Made by a program: the position numbers and the translations under genes. Below, piece after piece: positions 18,237-26,263 of a DNA stretch of 64,000 bases. Numbering within the stretch: the first letter of the stretch is position 1; each line of letters opens with the position of its first letter. The notes beneath the pieces were generated by a model. That model was not told the origin of the DNA. It searched no databases and worked only from the letters and a program-made list of their open reading frames with translations. The stretch is taken from assembly GCF_001641085.1 (NCBI RefSeq), contig NZ_LXIE01000001.1, forward strand, positions 372,001-436,000, in the 5' to 3' direction. Source of the stretch: Aequorivita soesokkakensis (GTDB lineage Bacteria > Bacteroidota > Bacteroidia > Flavobacteriales > Flavobacteriaceae).

Positions 18237-20144
18237 ATGAGCAATTACCACATTAAGAATTTAGAAGAATATTTTCAGATTTATAGAAAATCAGTCCGAG
18301 ACCCTGAAAATTTTTGGGAAGAGATTGCTGAAGAAAATTTTATGTGGCGCAAACGCTGGGACAAAGTGCTGGAGCACGATCTTTCAAAACCTGAGGTTTC
18401 TTGGTACAAAGGCGCAAAACTAAACATCACCGAAAACTGTATAGACCGCCATTTATATACTCGCGGCGATAAAACCGCGATTATTTTTGAACCCAATGAC
18501 CCTTCCGAAAAAGCTGAGCATATAACCTACAAGCAGCTCCACGAGCGAGTTTGCAAGTTTGCAAATGTTTTGTTGAACCACGGTGTAAAAAAAGGGGACA
18601 GGGTTTGTATCTATTTACCAATGATTCCTGAACTGGCCGTATCATTATTGGCCTGTGCACGTATTGGTGCTATACACTCCGTGGTTTTTGCGGGATTTTC
18701 TTCCACAGCACTTTCCACGCGTATCAATGATTCCGATTGTAAAATGGTAATCACGAGTGACGGTTCTTACCGTGGCGGTAAAACCATAGATTTAAAAGGT
18801 ATTGTTGACGAGGCATTGGAAAGCTGTGAAGGCGTGAAAACAGTTTTGGTAGCAAAACGTATCAATTCTGAAATACCGATGAAGGAAAATCGCGACAAAT
18901 GGCTGCAACCATTGCTTGATGAAGCCTATCACGACTGTGTGCCAGTGGTTATGGACGCCGAAGATCCGTTGTTTATTTTGTACACTTCCGGTTCTACGGG
19001 AAAACCAAAAGGTATGGTTCACAGTACGGCGGGCTATATGGTTTATACAGCATACACTTTTAAAAACGTATTTCAATATCGAGAAAACGACGTGTTTTGG
19101 TGTACGGCAGATATTGGCTGGATTACCGGCCATAGTTATATAGTTTACGGTCCTTTGGCCAATGGCGCCACAACGCTTATGTTTGAAGGCGTTCCCTCCT
19201 ACCCGGATTTTGGACGCTTCTGGCAGGTAGTGGAAAAGCACAAAGTGACCCAATTTTATACAGCGCCCACAGCTATTCGTGCTTTGGCGAAGGAACGACT
19301 GGATTTTTCGGAAAACTATGACCTTTCCTCCCTTAAAATTTTGGGCAGCGTGGGCGAACCCATAAATGAAGAGGCCTGGCACTGGTATGACGAAAACATT
19401 GGGAAGAAAAACTGCCCTATTGTAGATACCTGGTGGCAGACTGAAACGGGCGGCATTATGATTTCGCCCATTCCCTACTCCACGCCCACCATTCCAACAT
19501 ACGCAACCCTGCCATTGCCTGGAGTACAACCAGCTTTGATGGACGAAAATGGCGAGGAGCTGAAAGGAAACTTAGTGAGTGGCCGATTGTGTATTAAATT
19601 CCCGTGGCCCGGAATGGCAAGAACAATTTGGGGAAACCACGAACGTTATCGCGAAACCTATTTTTCAGCTTTTGAAAACAAATACTTTACAGGCGATGGC
19701 GCTTTGCGCGATAGCACAGGGTATTACCGCATCACGGGACGTGTGGATGATGTAATTATTGTTTCTGGCCACAACTTGGGTACCGCGCCCATTGAAGACG
19801 CCATAAACGAACATCCAGCTGTTGCGGAAAGTGCTATTGTAGGATTCCCGCACGACGTTAAAGGGAATGCGCTTTATGGTTTTGTTATTTTAAAGGAAAT
19901 TGGCGAAAGCCGTCTCCACGAAAATTTGCGTAAGGAAATAAACCAAATCATTACAGAACATATTGGCCCGATAGCTAAATTGGATAAAATACAGTTTACC
20001 ACAGGCTTGCCAAAAACCCGAAGCGGAAAAATAATGCGCCGCATTCTGAGGAAGATTGCAGAAAAAGACACCAACAATATGGGCGATATCTCCACCCTGC
20101 TAAACCCAGAGGTAGTGCAGGAAATTATGGATGGGGCGTTTTAA
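18237..20144 (+). CDS. acs: acetyl-CoA synthetase (AMP-forming)
   Basis: 635 residues, normal for acetate-CoA ligase. It makes acetyl-CoA from acetate, ATP and CoA through acetyl-AMP. The adenylate loop YTSGSTGKPKG is at 249-259, the acetate-pocket and AMP motif WWQTETGG follows in the second half, and the C-terminal acylation-sensitive Lys598 sits in PKTRSGKIMRR. The N-terminal segment YFQIYRKSVRDPENFW is typical of Acs rather than of acyl-CoA ligases. First chromosomal gene after the island. Its 3' end runs close to the next gene (17 bases to the ATG at 20161). Confidence 0.97.
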   Translation: MSNYHIKNLEEYFQIYRKSVRDPENFWEEIAEENFMWRKRWDKVLEHDLSKPEVSWYKGAKLNITENCIDRHLYTRGDKTAIIFEPNDPSEKAEHITYKQLHERVCKFANVLLNHGVKKGDRVCIYLPMIPELAVSLLACARIGAIHSVVFAGFSSTALSTRINDSDCKMVITSDGSYRGGKTIDLKGIVDEALESCEGVKTVLVAKRINSEIPMKENRDKWLQPLLDEAYHDCVPVVMDAEDPLFILYTSGSTGKPKGMVHSTAGYMVYTAYTFKNVFQYRENDVFWCTADIGWITGHSYIVYGPLANGATTLMFEGVPSYPDFGRFWQVVEKHKVTQFYTAPTAIRALAKERLDFSENYDLSSLKILGSVGEPINEEAWHWYDENIGKKNCPIVDTWWQTETGGIMISPIPYSTPTIPTYATLPLPGVQPALMDENGEELKGNLVSGRLCIKFPWPGMARTIWGNHERYRETYFSAFENKYFTGDGALRDSTGYYRITGRVDDVIIVSGHNLGTAPIEDAINEHPAVAESAIVGFPHDVKGNALYGFVILKEIGESRLHENLRKEINQIITEHIGPIAKLDKIQFTTGLPKTRSGKIMRRILRKIAEKDTNNMGDISTLLNPEVVQEIMDGAF

Positions 20145-20160
20145 AAATGTATTAAATTTT

Positions 20161-20706
20161 ATGAAAGAAATCCTTTGCGTATTGCTTTTGCTCATAAGTT
20201 TGACTTCTTTTTCACAGGAATTACAAAGTCCCGATAGAATCTTAACCTATGGTTTTCCGTATGATGCCCAGCGAAAAGCTATAAAATTTGTTGGAAAAAA
20301 ATGGGGAATTGAACTCTATACAGTTGCAGATTGTGTGGTTTCAAAAAAACTAATAGATAGTGTTGAAACAATTCACACCAAACTCTGGAAAAAAATGGAC
20401 AGTATTCACGGCGTTGATTCTGAAAAAAGATTCCGAAATGAGGTTATTGCTGAAATGAAAAAAATTGAAGAAGTCAATAAAATTTTTGAAAGGGACAGAA
20501 ATATTAAAAAACTGTTACGTAAAATTGAGAGAGCCAAAAGACAAGCAAGCCCAAATTTAGAAGATGTTTCTGATGATGGAAATATTTATTATTGGACTGT
20601 CAATAGCTTTGAAATCAACTATAGTTCAGAATTTAAATGGAAACCCGAATTTATGGTTAGAATAAATTTAGCGGAAAGAAAAACGGAAATAATTGAAGCG
20701 GAATAG
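20161..20706 (+). CDS. secreted protein of unknown function
   Basis: 181 residues from the ATG at 20161, chosen because MKEILCVLLLLISLTSFSQ is a clean signal peptide; an upstream ATG at 20131 lies inside acs and would spoil it. The mature part is basic, with a helical central region (about 60-125, rich in Lys/Glu) and a last strand-rich part. Periplasmic or exported location is inferred. No family recognised. It follows acs closely and may be read from the same transcript. Confidence 0.7.
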   Translation: MKEILCVLLLLISLTSFSQELQSPDRILTYGFPYDAQRKAIKFVGKKWGIELYTVADCVVSKKLIDSVETIHTKLWKKMDSIHGVDSEKRFRNEVIAEMKKIEEVNKIFERDRNIKKLLRKIERAKRQASPNLEDVSDDGNIYYWTVNSFEINYSSEFKWKPEFMVRINLAERKTEIIEAE

Positions 20707-20811
20707 AAAAAAATCCTTTACAAACTCCATTATTGGATATTTACCATTAGTAAAAATTCCTTCCAGAACACACTCCATGTCAATTAAAAAGAAGCCCTGT
20801 AAATATTAAAG

Positions 20812-21345
20812 ATGAAGTTTGATCTTATTAAATATTTTTATCCAAAAGAAATAATTTTAATCGATTTCAATTTTGGAAATGAAACTTTCGTCAATCGATT
20901 TAGACCGTATATTGATCAGGATAGAGGATATTTATATGATGAATTTTATAAATCTAAAAAGGAATATTTAGGTGAAATAAATTCGACTAATTTTTTTATC
21001 CGAAATAAAAGAAAGTTTTTGAACTCAAATGTGTCCGCAGCCTTTGCAAAAGGAAAAATCACGCAAGTGAATAACAAAACAACTGTTGAAATTGAATTAA
21101 ATGAAAATAATGAATTCGCTGCATTTGGAAAAATCATTACACATCTTTTTTTAATAGCGTTAATCTGTCTTATTATTATAAAGGAAATATATCCACTATT
21201 AATTTTATTCATCCCATTTTCAATTGGATTTCTGGCCTTAACTAATCTTCTTCAAAAAAGAAAAAAGGAAAAATTCAAGGAAAACTTACTTAACATCATG
21301 TATGAATTACGGATTGAAAAAAACAATTTACAAAACCCTTTTTAA
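20812..21345 (+). CDS. membrane protein of unknown function
   Basis: 177 residues. A hydrophilic N-terminal region of about 100 residues is followed by two adjacent hydrophobic helices (ITHLFLIALICLIIIKEIYP and PLLILFIPFSIGFLALTNL, about 107-143) and a basic cytoplasmic tail (RKKEKFKENL). No recognised family. The base composition is visibly A+T-richer than acs or purB, as in the neighbouring hypothetical genes. Confidence 0.62.
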   Translation: MKFDLIKYFYPKEIILIDFNFGNETFVNRFRPYIDQDRGYLYDEFYKSKKEYLGEINSTNFFIRNKRKFLNSNVSAAFAKGKITQVNNKTTVEIELNENNEFAAFGKIITHLFLIALICLIIIKEIYPLLILFIPFSIGFLALTNLLQKRKKEKFKENLLNIMYELRIEKNNLQNPF

Positions 21346-21375
21346 GCTATATCCTAAATAAACAACTCCCAACAT

Positions 21376-21891
21376 TTGAAAACAAACAATTTACCATACA
21401 TAACAATAATCGGAATAGGACTAATAATAGCTCTTGTCGGTTTTCTTACCTCACAACTGACTGACAATTATGATGCTGAAAATTGGACTTATATTGGACT
21501 TTGGATTAGTGAACTTACTGGTTTTTTTATGTTATTGCTAAATGGAACATTCATCAAATCAAAATATTTTCGAATTCTAAAAGGGGTAATAGCAATAATA
21601 ATTATTGGAGCACTTTTCAGAATATTGCATTGGGAATATAACCGGTTGATTATGACAATTGGCTTCATTGGAATAATGTTGACTTATTTCTTCAGTTTTT
21701 TAAATAAAACAATAAAGAAAAGACTTGACTACTTAAAGTTAGTTTGGGTTATAGTTGCTTACACAAATGCAATCTTCACATATTTGCATATCATTGGAGA
21801 TGAATATCAAGTTTTATCAAGTGCTATAATGTGGTTAGCAATTATTGACTATATGAAAACAGAAAGAGAAAAAAGAAGGTTATTCGATTAA
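21376..21891 (+). CDS. polytopic membrane protein, GldL-like fragment
   Basis: 171 residues starting at a TTG; no upstream in-frame ATG was found. Five or six hydrophobic helices are visible (for example PYITIIGIGLIIALVGFLT, WISELTGFFMLLLNG, LKGVIAIIIIGALFRILHWE). The segment GALFRILHWEYN resembles the FKxLHWP motif of GldL-type gliding/T9SS membrane proteins and of small GldL-related proteins. It is too short to be GldL itself and no gld genes are near. Function unknown. Confidence 0.6.
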   Translation: MKTNNLPYITIIGIGLIIALVGFLTSQLTDNYDAENWTYIGLWISELTGFFMLLLNGTFIKSKYFRILKGVIAIIIIGALFRILHWEYNRLIMTIGFIGIMLTYFFSFLNKTIKKRLDYLKLVWVIVAYTNAIFTYLHIIGDEYQVLSSAIMWLAIIDYMKTEREKRRLFD

Positions 21892-22156
21892 AAACTAAAG
21901 GAAAGAAAAACCTCCTTTGATTGTGCTTGGGCAAAGCTTTATATGTGGTCCATCGACTATGCAAAGCCACTAAAAAATTATAGATTTTTCTTCTGAAATT
22001 AAACTATGTCGGTTTTTTTACCTTTATTTTTTTAATATATTTACAATTCCGCAATTCTATATCCATATCCCCACAATCAGAAACCCCTTTCTCATTGTGT
22101 TGATTAAGGGGTTTCGTCGTACCTAAAATTAGATACCCATTTTTTAAATCTACCAA
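21892..22156. other. intergenic region with an inverted repeat
   Basis: No gene is supported in these 265 bases. It contains the 9-base perfect inverted repeat AAACCCCTT (22081-22089) / AAGGGGTTT (22106-22114) with a 16-base loop. The 3' side is followed by CGTCGT instead of a T run, so a standard terminator is unlikely. Confidence 0.5.
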
Positions 22157-22276
22157 CTATTCTTCTTCCTCTTCAGGATGACGCTGGTTTTGTGGTCTGT
22201 TTTGAGGATTCCCTTGCTGATTTTGTTGTTGTTGATTTTGAGGGTTCCTTTGCTGATTTTGATTTTGTGTGCTCAT
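22157..22276 (-). CDS. micro-ORF, 39-residue Gln/Asn-rich protein
   Basis: ATG to TAG, 39 residues made almost wholly of Gln, Asn and Pro (STQNQNQQRNPQNQQQQN and so on) with an acidic end of five Glu. It contains an internal near-repeat (QNQQRNPQNQ / QNQQGNPQNR). Such low-complexity tiny proteins occur in Flavobacteriia, but I know of no function. The composition is not what random A+T-rich DNA would give. It sits alone, opposite in direction to purB. Confidence 0.5.
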   Translation of the reverse strand: MSTQNQNQQRNPQNQQQQNQQGNPQNRPQNQRHPEEEEE

Positions 22277-22504
22277 AACAATTTTTATTTAAATTAATAA
22301 TTCATTTTTCTTTTCACTATTAAAATTAGTTTTAAAAAAAACGATTTCAGTACAACAAAATCTTAAAAATGAATATGTAACATACACATTTAACTATCCA
22401 TTATCTTAAATGTGGAATTTATTGGCATTCCTTTAATAGAACCACAATTGAACCTATTCAAATTATATAATCCCTCCTTTTCCTAATAAATCGGTAGAGT
22501 TGCG

Positions 22505-22512
22505 TATCTTTG
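22505..22512 (+). promoter_or_regulatory. candidate -7 promoter element of purB
   Basis: TATCTTTG matches TAnnTTTG and lies 19 bases before the purB ATG, which gives a very short leader. The -33 element is weak (TTTT near 22478-22481). Apart from this, the 228 bases between the Gln/Asn-rich ORF and this element show nothing I can support. Confidence 0.5.
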
Positions 22513-22531
22513 CCGTTTTAAATTTTGAACC

Positions 22532-23875
22532 ATGTACACCAACGCCCTGCAAGCCATTTCGCCCATTGACGGCAGATATGCATCTAAAACCGAAAGCCTT
22601 ATTCCCTATTTTTCCGAAGAGGCGCTCATACGGTATCGTGTTCAGGTAGAAATTGAATATTTCATCGCTTTGGTGGAATTGGATCTTCCGCAGTTAGCAG
22701 ATTTTGACCGAAATCTCTTTTCGGATTTAAGGGATTTATATCTTGAATTTACCGTGCAGGACGCGGTAAAAATCAAGGAAACCGAAAAGATTACCAATCA
22801 CGATGTAAAAGCGGTTGAATATTTCATAAAAGAAAAATTTGACCATTTAAGCCTTCAAAAATTCAAGGAATTTATCCACTTTGGATTGACCTCCCAAGAC
22901 ATAAATAATACCGCCATTCCACTTTCGCTTAAAGACGCAATAAACAATGTTTATGTTCCGCTTTTAATGGAAGTGAAAAATAAACTAAAGGAACTTTCCG
23001 AAGATTGGGCACAGATATCCATGCTGGCTAGAACACACGGCCAACCTGCTTCCCCTACCCGTTTGGGAAAGGAAATTGAAGTTTTTGTGGTTCGTATTGA
23101 AGAACAGTTCGATTTAATGAACGATATAAAAAGCGCCGCAAAATTTGGTGGGGCAACCGGAAATTTCAACGCCCATAACGTTGCTTATCCAAACATAGAT
23201 TGGAGAGCTTTTGGGAAAAAATTCGTTCAAAATACTTTGGGATTGCACCACTCTTTTCCAACTACGCAGATTGAGCATTACGACCACATGGCCGCGCTTT
23301 TTGATTGTTTGAAAAGAATAAACAATATATTGATTGATTTAGACAGGGATATTTGGACCTATGTTTCAATGGACTATTTCAAACAAAAAATTAAAGCAGG
23401 TGAAGTGGGCTCCAGCGCGATGCCCCACAAAGTAAACCCTATAGATTTTGAAAACAGTGAGGGGAACTTAGGAATTGCAAATGCACTTTTTGAACATCTT
23501 TCAGCAAAACTTCCTATAAGCAGATTGCAACGCGACCTTACTGATAGTACGGTTTTACGAAATATTGGTGTTCCTATTGGGCATACGCTAATCGCTTTTT
23601 ATTCTACTTTAAAAGGTTTGAATAAATTATTGCTCAATGAAACAAAATTTGCCGAAGATCTTGAAAATAATTGGGCCGTGGTCGCTGAAGCAATCCAAAC
23701 CATTCTGCGCAGGGAAGGTTATCCAAATCCATATGAAGCTTTAAAAGGATTAACGCGCACCAACGAACGGATTAACCAAACTTCGATTGCAAATTTCATA
23801 GAAACCTTGGAAGTTCCCGAAAGCGTAAAGCAGGAAATGAGAAGCATAACGCCCGGAAACTACACTGGAATTTAA
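22532..23875 (+). CDS. purB: adenylosuccinate lyase
   Basis: 447 residues, usual length. It catalyses two fumarate-releasing steps of purine synthesis (SAICAR to AICAR, adenylosuccinate to AMP). Visible are the TSQDINNT substrate motif (120-127), ARTHGQPASPT (166-176) with the conserved His, and the superfamily signature GSSAMPHKVNP (293-303) on the flexible catalytic loop. The protein is a cytoplasmic homotetramer in known cases. Monocistronic, followed by a strong terminator. Confidence 0.97.
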   Translation: MYTNALQAISPIDGRYASKTESLIPYFSEEALIRYRVQVEIEYFIALVELDLPQLADFDRNLFSDLRDLYLEFTVQDAVKIKETEKITNHDVKAVEYFIKEKFDHLSLQKFKEFIHFGLTSQDINNTAIPLSLKDAINNVYVPLLMEVKNKLKELSEDWAQISMLARTHGQPASPTRLGKEIEVFVVRIEEQFDLMNDIKSAAKFGGATGNFNAHNVAYPNIDWRAFGKKFVQNTLGLHHSFPTTQIEHYDHMAALFDCLKRINNILIDLDRDIWTYVSMDYFKQKIKAGEVGSSAMPHKVNPIDFENSEGNLGIANALFEHLSAKLPISRLQRDLTDSTVLRNIGVPIGHTLIAFYSTLKGLNKLLLNETKFAEDLENNWAVVAEAIQTILRREGYPNPYEALKGLTRTNERINQTSIANFIETLEVPESVKQEMRSITPGNYTGI

Positions 23876-23890
23876 AAAATAGACCAATAA

Positions 23891-23925
23891 AAAAGGCTTC
23901 AATCCAAATTTGGATGAAGCCTTTT
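23891..23925. terminator. bidirectional terminator between purB and the DUF4252 operon
   Basis: A nearly perfect palindrome: AAAAGGCTTCA, inner TCCAAATTTGGA, TGAAGCCTTTT. T runs flank both strands, so it can end purB and the convergent DUF4252 transcript. Confidence 0.92.
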
Positions 23926-23945
23926 TCGACTATTAATCAACTAAT

Positions 23946-24485
23946 TTAATCTTTAAATATCTCTCCGAAGCCTTCTAATTTGGAAACATCCAAATCGCCT
24001 CTTTCAGCAGATTTCATCAATTTCAGCATTTGATCCGGGCGCATATTTTCACCCAATAATCTAAACACCGCAAACCCACGATTGTTATCGCTTGCAAAAA
24101 CAATTACCTCGTCTATTGCATCCTCTTCACCTGTATATTTTAAAGTAGCGTTCCAATCATTGCTCTTTATTCGGGTCAATTCTTTGTATTGCTCTTGGTC
24201 CAAAATATCCTTCAATTCGTTTCTTTCCTTTTCAAAATCAGCGGTATCCCCTTCTTTTATAGGGTAGGCAACCACATTTACTTTTTTGATTGTATTTAGG
24301 ATATCCTTCTCTTCCTGTGTGAAATTGTTGTTCCTGCCTTGAAGCAAACTGGCTGCAATGTCCATTTTTACAAATTTATCGTCATCTTGCTTTTCAACCA
24401 AATACTTCTGCAAGGATTTGTCGCTACAGGAAGTCAAGGCCATGGCACCCAAGATTAAGGCTATAAAATATCTTGCAAGTACCAT
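23946..24485 (-). CDS. DUF4252 lipoprotein
   Basis: 179 residues. N-terminus with lipobox LTSC and lipidated Cys20, then a DUF4252-like domain (KLVEKQDDDKFVKMDIAAS-type opening in the form KYLVEKQDDDKF, and the late stretch MRPDQMLKLMKSAERGDLD). The domain is common in Bacteroidota, usually encoded with an ECF sigma factor, and has no known activity. It follows its paralogue with 2 bases between the genes. Last gene of the sigma operon. Confidence 0.82.
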   Translation of the reverse strand: MVLARYFIALILGAMALTSCSDKSLQKYLVEKQDDDKFVKMDIAASLLQGRNNNFTQEEKDILNTIKKVNVVAYPIKEGDTADFEKERNELKDILDQEQYKELTRIKSNDWNATLKYTGEEDAIDEVIVFASDNNRGFAVFRLLGENMRPDQMLKLMKSAERGDLDVSKLEGFGEIFKD

Positions 24486-24487
24486 AA

Positions 24488-25027
24488 TTATTGCTTTTTG
24501 TTTTTGTCAATATTTTTCAATTGTTCGCTACCGGGAACTTTTAAATCTTCGGTCAATTTTGAAATTTGCTTTAGGTCAATATTTCCTGTAATGCTCATGA
24601 TTACTGTCATCGGTTTTCCGTCCACGATTCCGTCAAGGTGCATTAAAAGCTCGCTTACAAAGTTTTCATTCTTACCTTCCTTGCTGTAAAATTTGATGTT
24701 TTTTCCATCGTCCTTTACGCGCATCAATTCCCCCAAACTCTTGGAGCCAGCCACATATTTTGAAACGGCAGCATCCATTTTTTGGGCCATTGCCGGATTT
24801 TCAGTGGTGAAAATCTTGATGTTGTCCAAATCGTTTACCATTTTTAGATAGGCCTGCGCTTCCGGGTCAGAGGAATTTAGATCCATCTTGCTCAAAAGTT
24901 TGAACATATTTTTGGTAACCACTACAGAGGTTACATCTTTTTCGTCCTCAAAGGAATCGAAAGCGTTTTGTGCCAATGATGCCATCGGCATAATTGCCAG
25001 TGCTAGTATTATTGCTATTTTTTTCAT
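24488..25027 (-). CDS. DUF4252 periplasmic protein
   Basis: 179 residues with a signal peptide ending at LAQNA. The mature domain is a paralogue of the following lipoprotein: SVVVTKNMFKLLSKMDL opening, LDNIKIFTTENP middle and ITGNIDLKQISKLTEDL end. No catalytic motif is visible. The pairing of one soluble and one lipidated DUF4252 protein behind an ECF sigma factor suggests a cell-envelope stress output. The DUF4252 assignment is strong, the role unknown. Confidence 0.85.
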   Translation of the reverse strand: MKKIAIILALAIMPMASLAQNAFDSFEDEKDVTSVVVTKNMFKLLSKMDLNSSDPEAQAYLKMVNDLDNIKIFTTENPAMAQKMDAAVSKYVAGSKSLGELMRVKDDGKNIKFYSKEGKNENFVSELLMHLDGIVDGKPMTVIMSITGNIDLKQISKLTEDLKVPGSEQLKNIDKNKKQ

Positions 25028-25134
25028 TGTTTGTTATTGTTTATTGTTTATTTCTATTTTTTTATTGGTTTATTATAAATCTTTTAGCTCTCTCATTAAG
25101 GCAAGAGTTTTCCTTTGCTCTTTGCTCTTTAATA

Positions 25135-25572
25135 CTATTCAAAAATTTTATCCTTGGTTATTGCAAATTGTTCAACGAACGTTATCTGCTCTGCCCCTTT
25201 GTTTAAATTTTCGGAAAGAAGCATCATTGCTTTTTTACTCTTTTCAAAAGCTGCCAAAGCTTCCTTCTCCTCTTGTGTGTAATGTGGTTGTGAAAAATAA
25301 AAACTTCCCACACCGAAAGCCACTACAAGCATTGCCGCAACAGAATACCACCAAGTTTTATTGGTTTTTGATTTACGTTCCGGCAAATTAAATTCTCTGC
25401 TGGAGTGCTCTTCTTTAGCCACTTGAAAGCCTGCAAACATTGAGGTGTATTGCTCTAAATGTTCCGCAACATTATTACTGTTGAAATAGTCCCGCAACAA
25501 TTTTTCTTCCGCTAAACTGGTATTACCTTCAAAATAGGCTTCCAGTAATTTTTCTATTTTAACTGATTCCAT
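25135..25572 (-). CDS. anti-sigma-like single-pass membrane protein
   Basis: 145 residues. The N-terminal part (KIEKLLEAYFEGNTSLAEEK) is the short cytoplasmic helix pattern seen in Bacteroidota anti-sigma and sigma-linked proteins. One membrane helix lies at about 75-93 (WWYSVAAMLVVAFGVGSFYF), followed by a short periplasmic tail. It overlaps the sigma gene by 14 bases, which indicates coupled translation and supports a regulatory partner role. It lacks a canonical zinc anti-sigma HxxxCxxC motif. Confidence 0.75.
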   Translation of the reverse strand: MESVKIEKLLEAYFEGNTSLAEEKLLRDYFNSNNVAEHLEQYTSMFAGFQVAKEEHSSREFNLPERKSKTNKTWWYSVAAMLVVAFGVGSFYFSQPHYTQEEKEALAAFEKSKKAMMLLSENLNKGAEQITFVEQFAITKDKIFE

Positions 25573-26065
25573 AATTGTATTTTTTTATCATTTCGTCCCT
25601 AACTGTTTTGCGGGCGCGGGAAAGCGCCACTCTAATTGCCGTTTCGTTACTCTCCAGCATTTTTGCGATTTCTGAAAACTCAAATTGTTCCACATCCCGC
25701 AATTGAAGCACTAGTTTCTGTTGCTCGGGCAAGGTTTCCATTATTTGGAAAACCAGTTCAACCCCATCATTCGCTTCAATATTTCTTTCAATATTTTCTG
25801 AAGTTTGATAATTGCTGTGCACAATTTTCAAATTTGAAGCCTGTTTTGATTTTAATCGATCCAAGCAATAATTTTTGGTCATTGTAATGGCAAACGCTTC
25901 AGGGCTTTTATAATTTTCAATCTGTTGCTTTCCTTTCCATAGTTTCATAAAAATTTCCTGCACTGCATCCTCGGCTTCGTCCTTGGAAACCAAAATTCTC
26001 TTGGCCAAACGATATAGCTTATCCTTGAGCGGCATTACTATAGTTATAAATTCGTTTCTGTCCAT
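25559..26065 (-). CDS. ECF-type RNA polymerase sigma factor
   Basis: 168 residues with region 2 (YRLAKRILVSKDEAEDAVQE with the DAVQEIF -10-recognition helix) and region 4 (LPEQQKLVLQLRDVEQFEFS, then EIAKMLESNETAIRVALSRARK). No additional domains. It presumably transcribes its own operon: a candidate ECF promoter lies just upstream. Downstream, in order, are the anti-sigma-like gene and two DUF4252 genes. Confidence 0.93.
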   Translation of the reverse strand: MDRNEFITIVMPLKDKLYRLAKRILVSKDEAEDAVQEIFMKLWKGKQQIENYKSPEAFAITMTKNYCLDRLKSKQASNLKIVHSNYQTSENIERNIEANDGVELVFQIMETLPEQQKLVLQLRDVEQFEFSEIAKMLESNETAIRVALSRARKTVRDEMIKKYNYGIS

Positions 26066-26099
26066 TTGGTTTTGGTTGTGTTTTTGGCCTTCTAATTTA

Positions 26100-26127
26100 A
26101 TGACGAATCGCGCCCATTTTTGTTACA
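26100..26127 (-). promoter_or_regulatory. candidate autoregulated ECF promoter
   Basis: On the minus strand TGTAACA and CGTCAT are separated by 15 bases. This matches the GTAAC / CGTC pattern typical of ECF-dependent promoters and differs from the TTTG/TAnnTTTG housekeeping type. It lies about 35 bases before the sigma factor ATG. The match is read by eye only. Confidence 0.6.
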
Positions 26128-26263
26128 ATGAAATGTTTTCCTATTAATAAATGAAGGTATGATGCAAAGTATCAGATTAATTTCGACTAAAAAACATATT
26201 TTTACAACTGCAATATAATCCCTAATTTATCTGTTTTAAAGAATCCCTTAATAAAACCTTTTT

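Noticed and set aside
18043-18240. 65-codon ORF before acs
   Set aside because: It begins inside the terminator hairpin, runs through A+T-rich leader DNA and ends on the acs start; no protein-like pattern.
18792-19529. 245-codon minus-strand ORF inside acs
   Set aside because: Antisense shadow of a conserved housekeeping gene; its amino-acid content looks random, with no motif.
22081-22114. Terminator call for the AAACCCCTT/AAGGGGTTT inverted repeat
   Set aside because: The loop is 16 bases and no T run follows; kept only as an inverted repeat.
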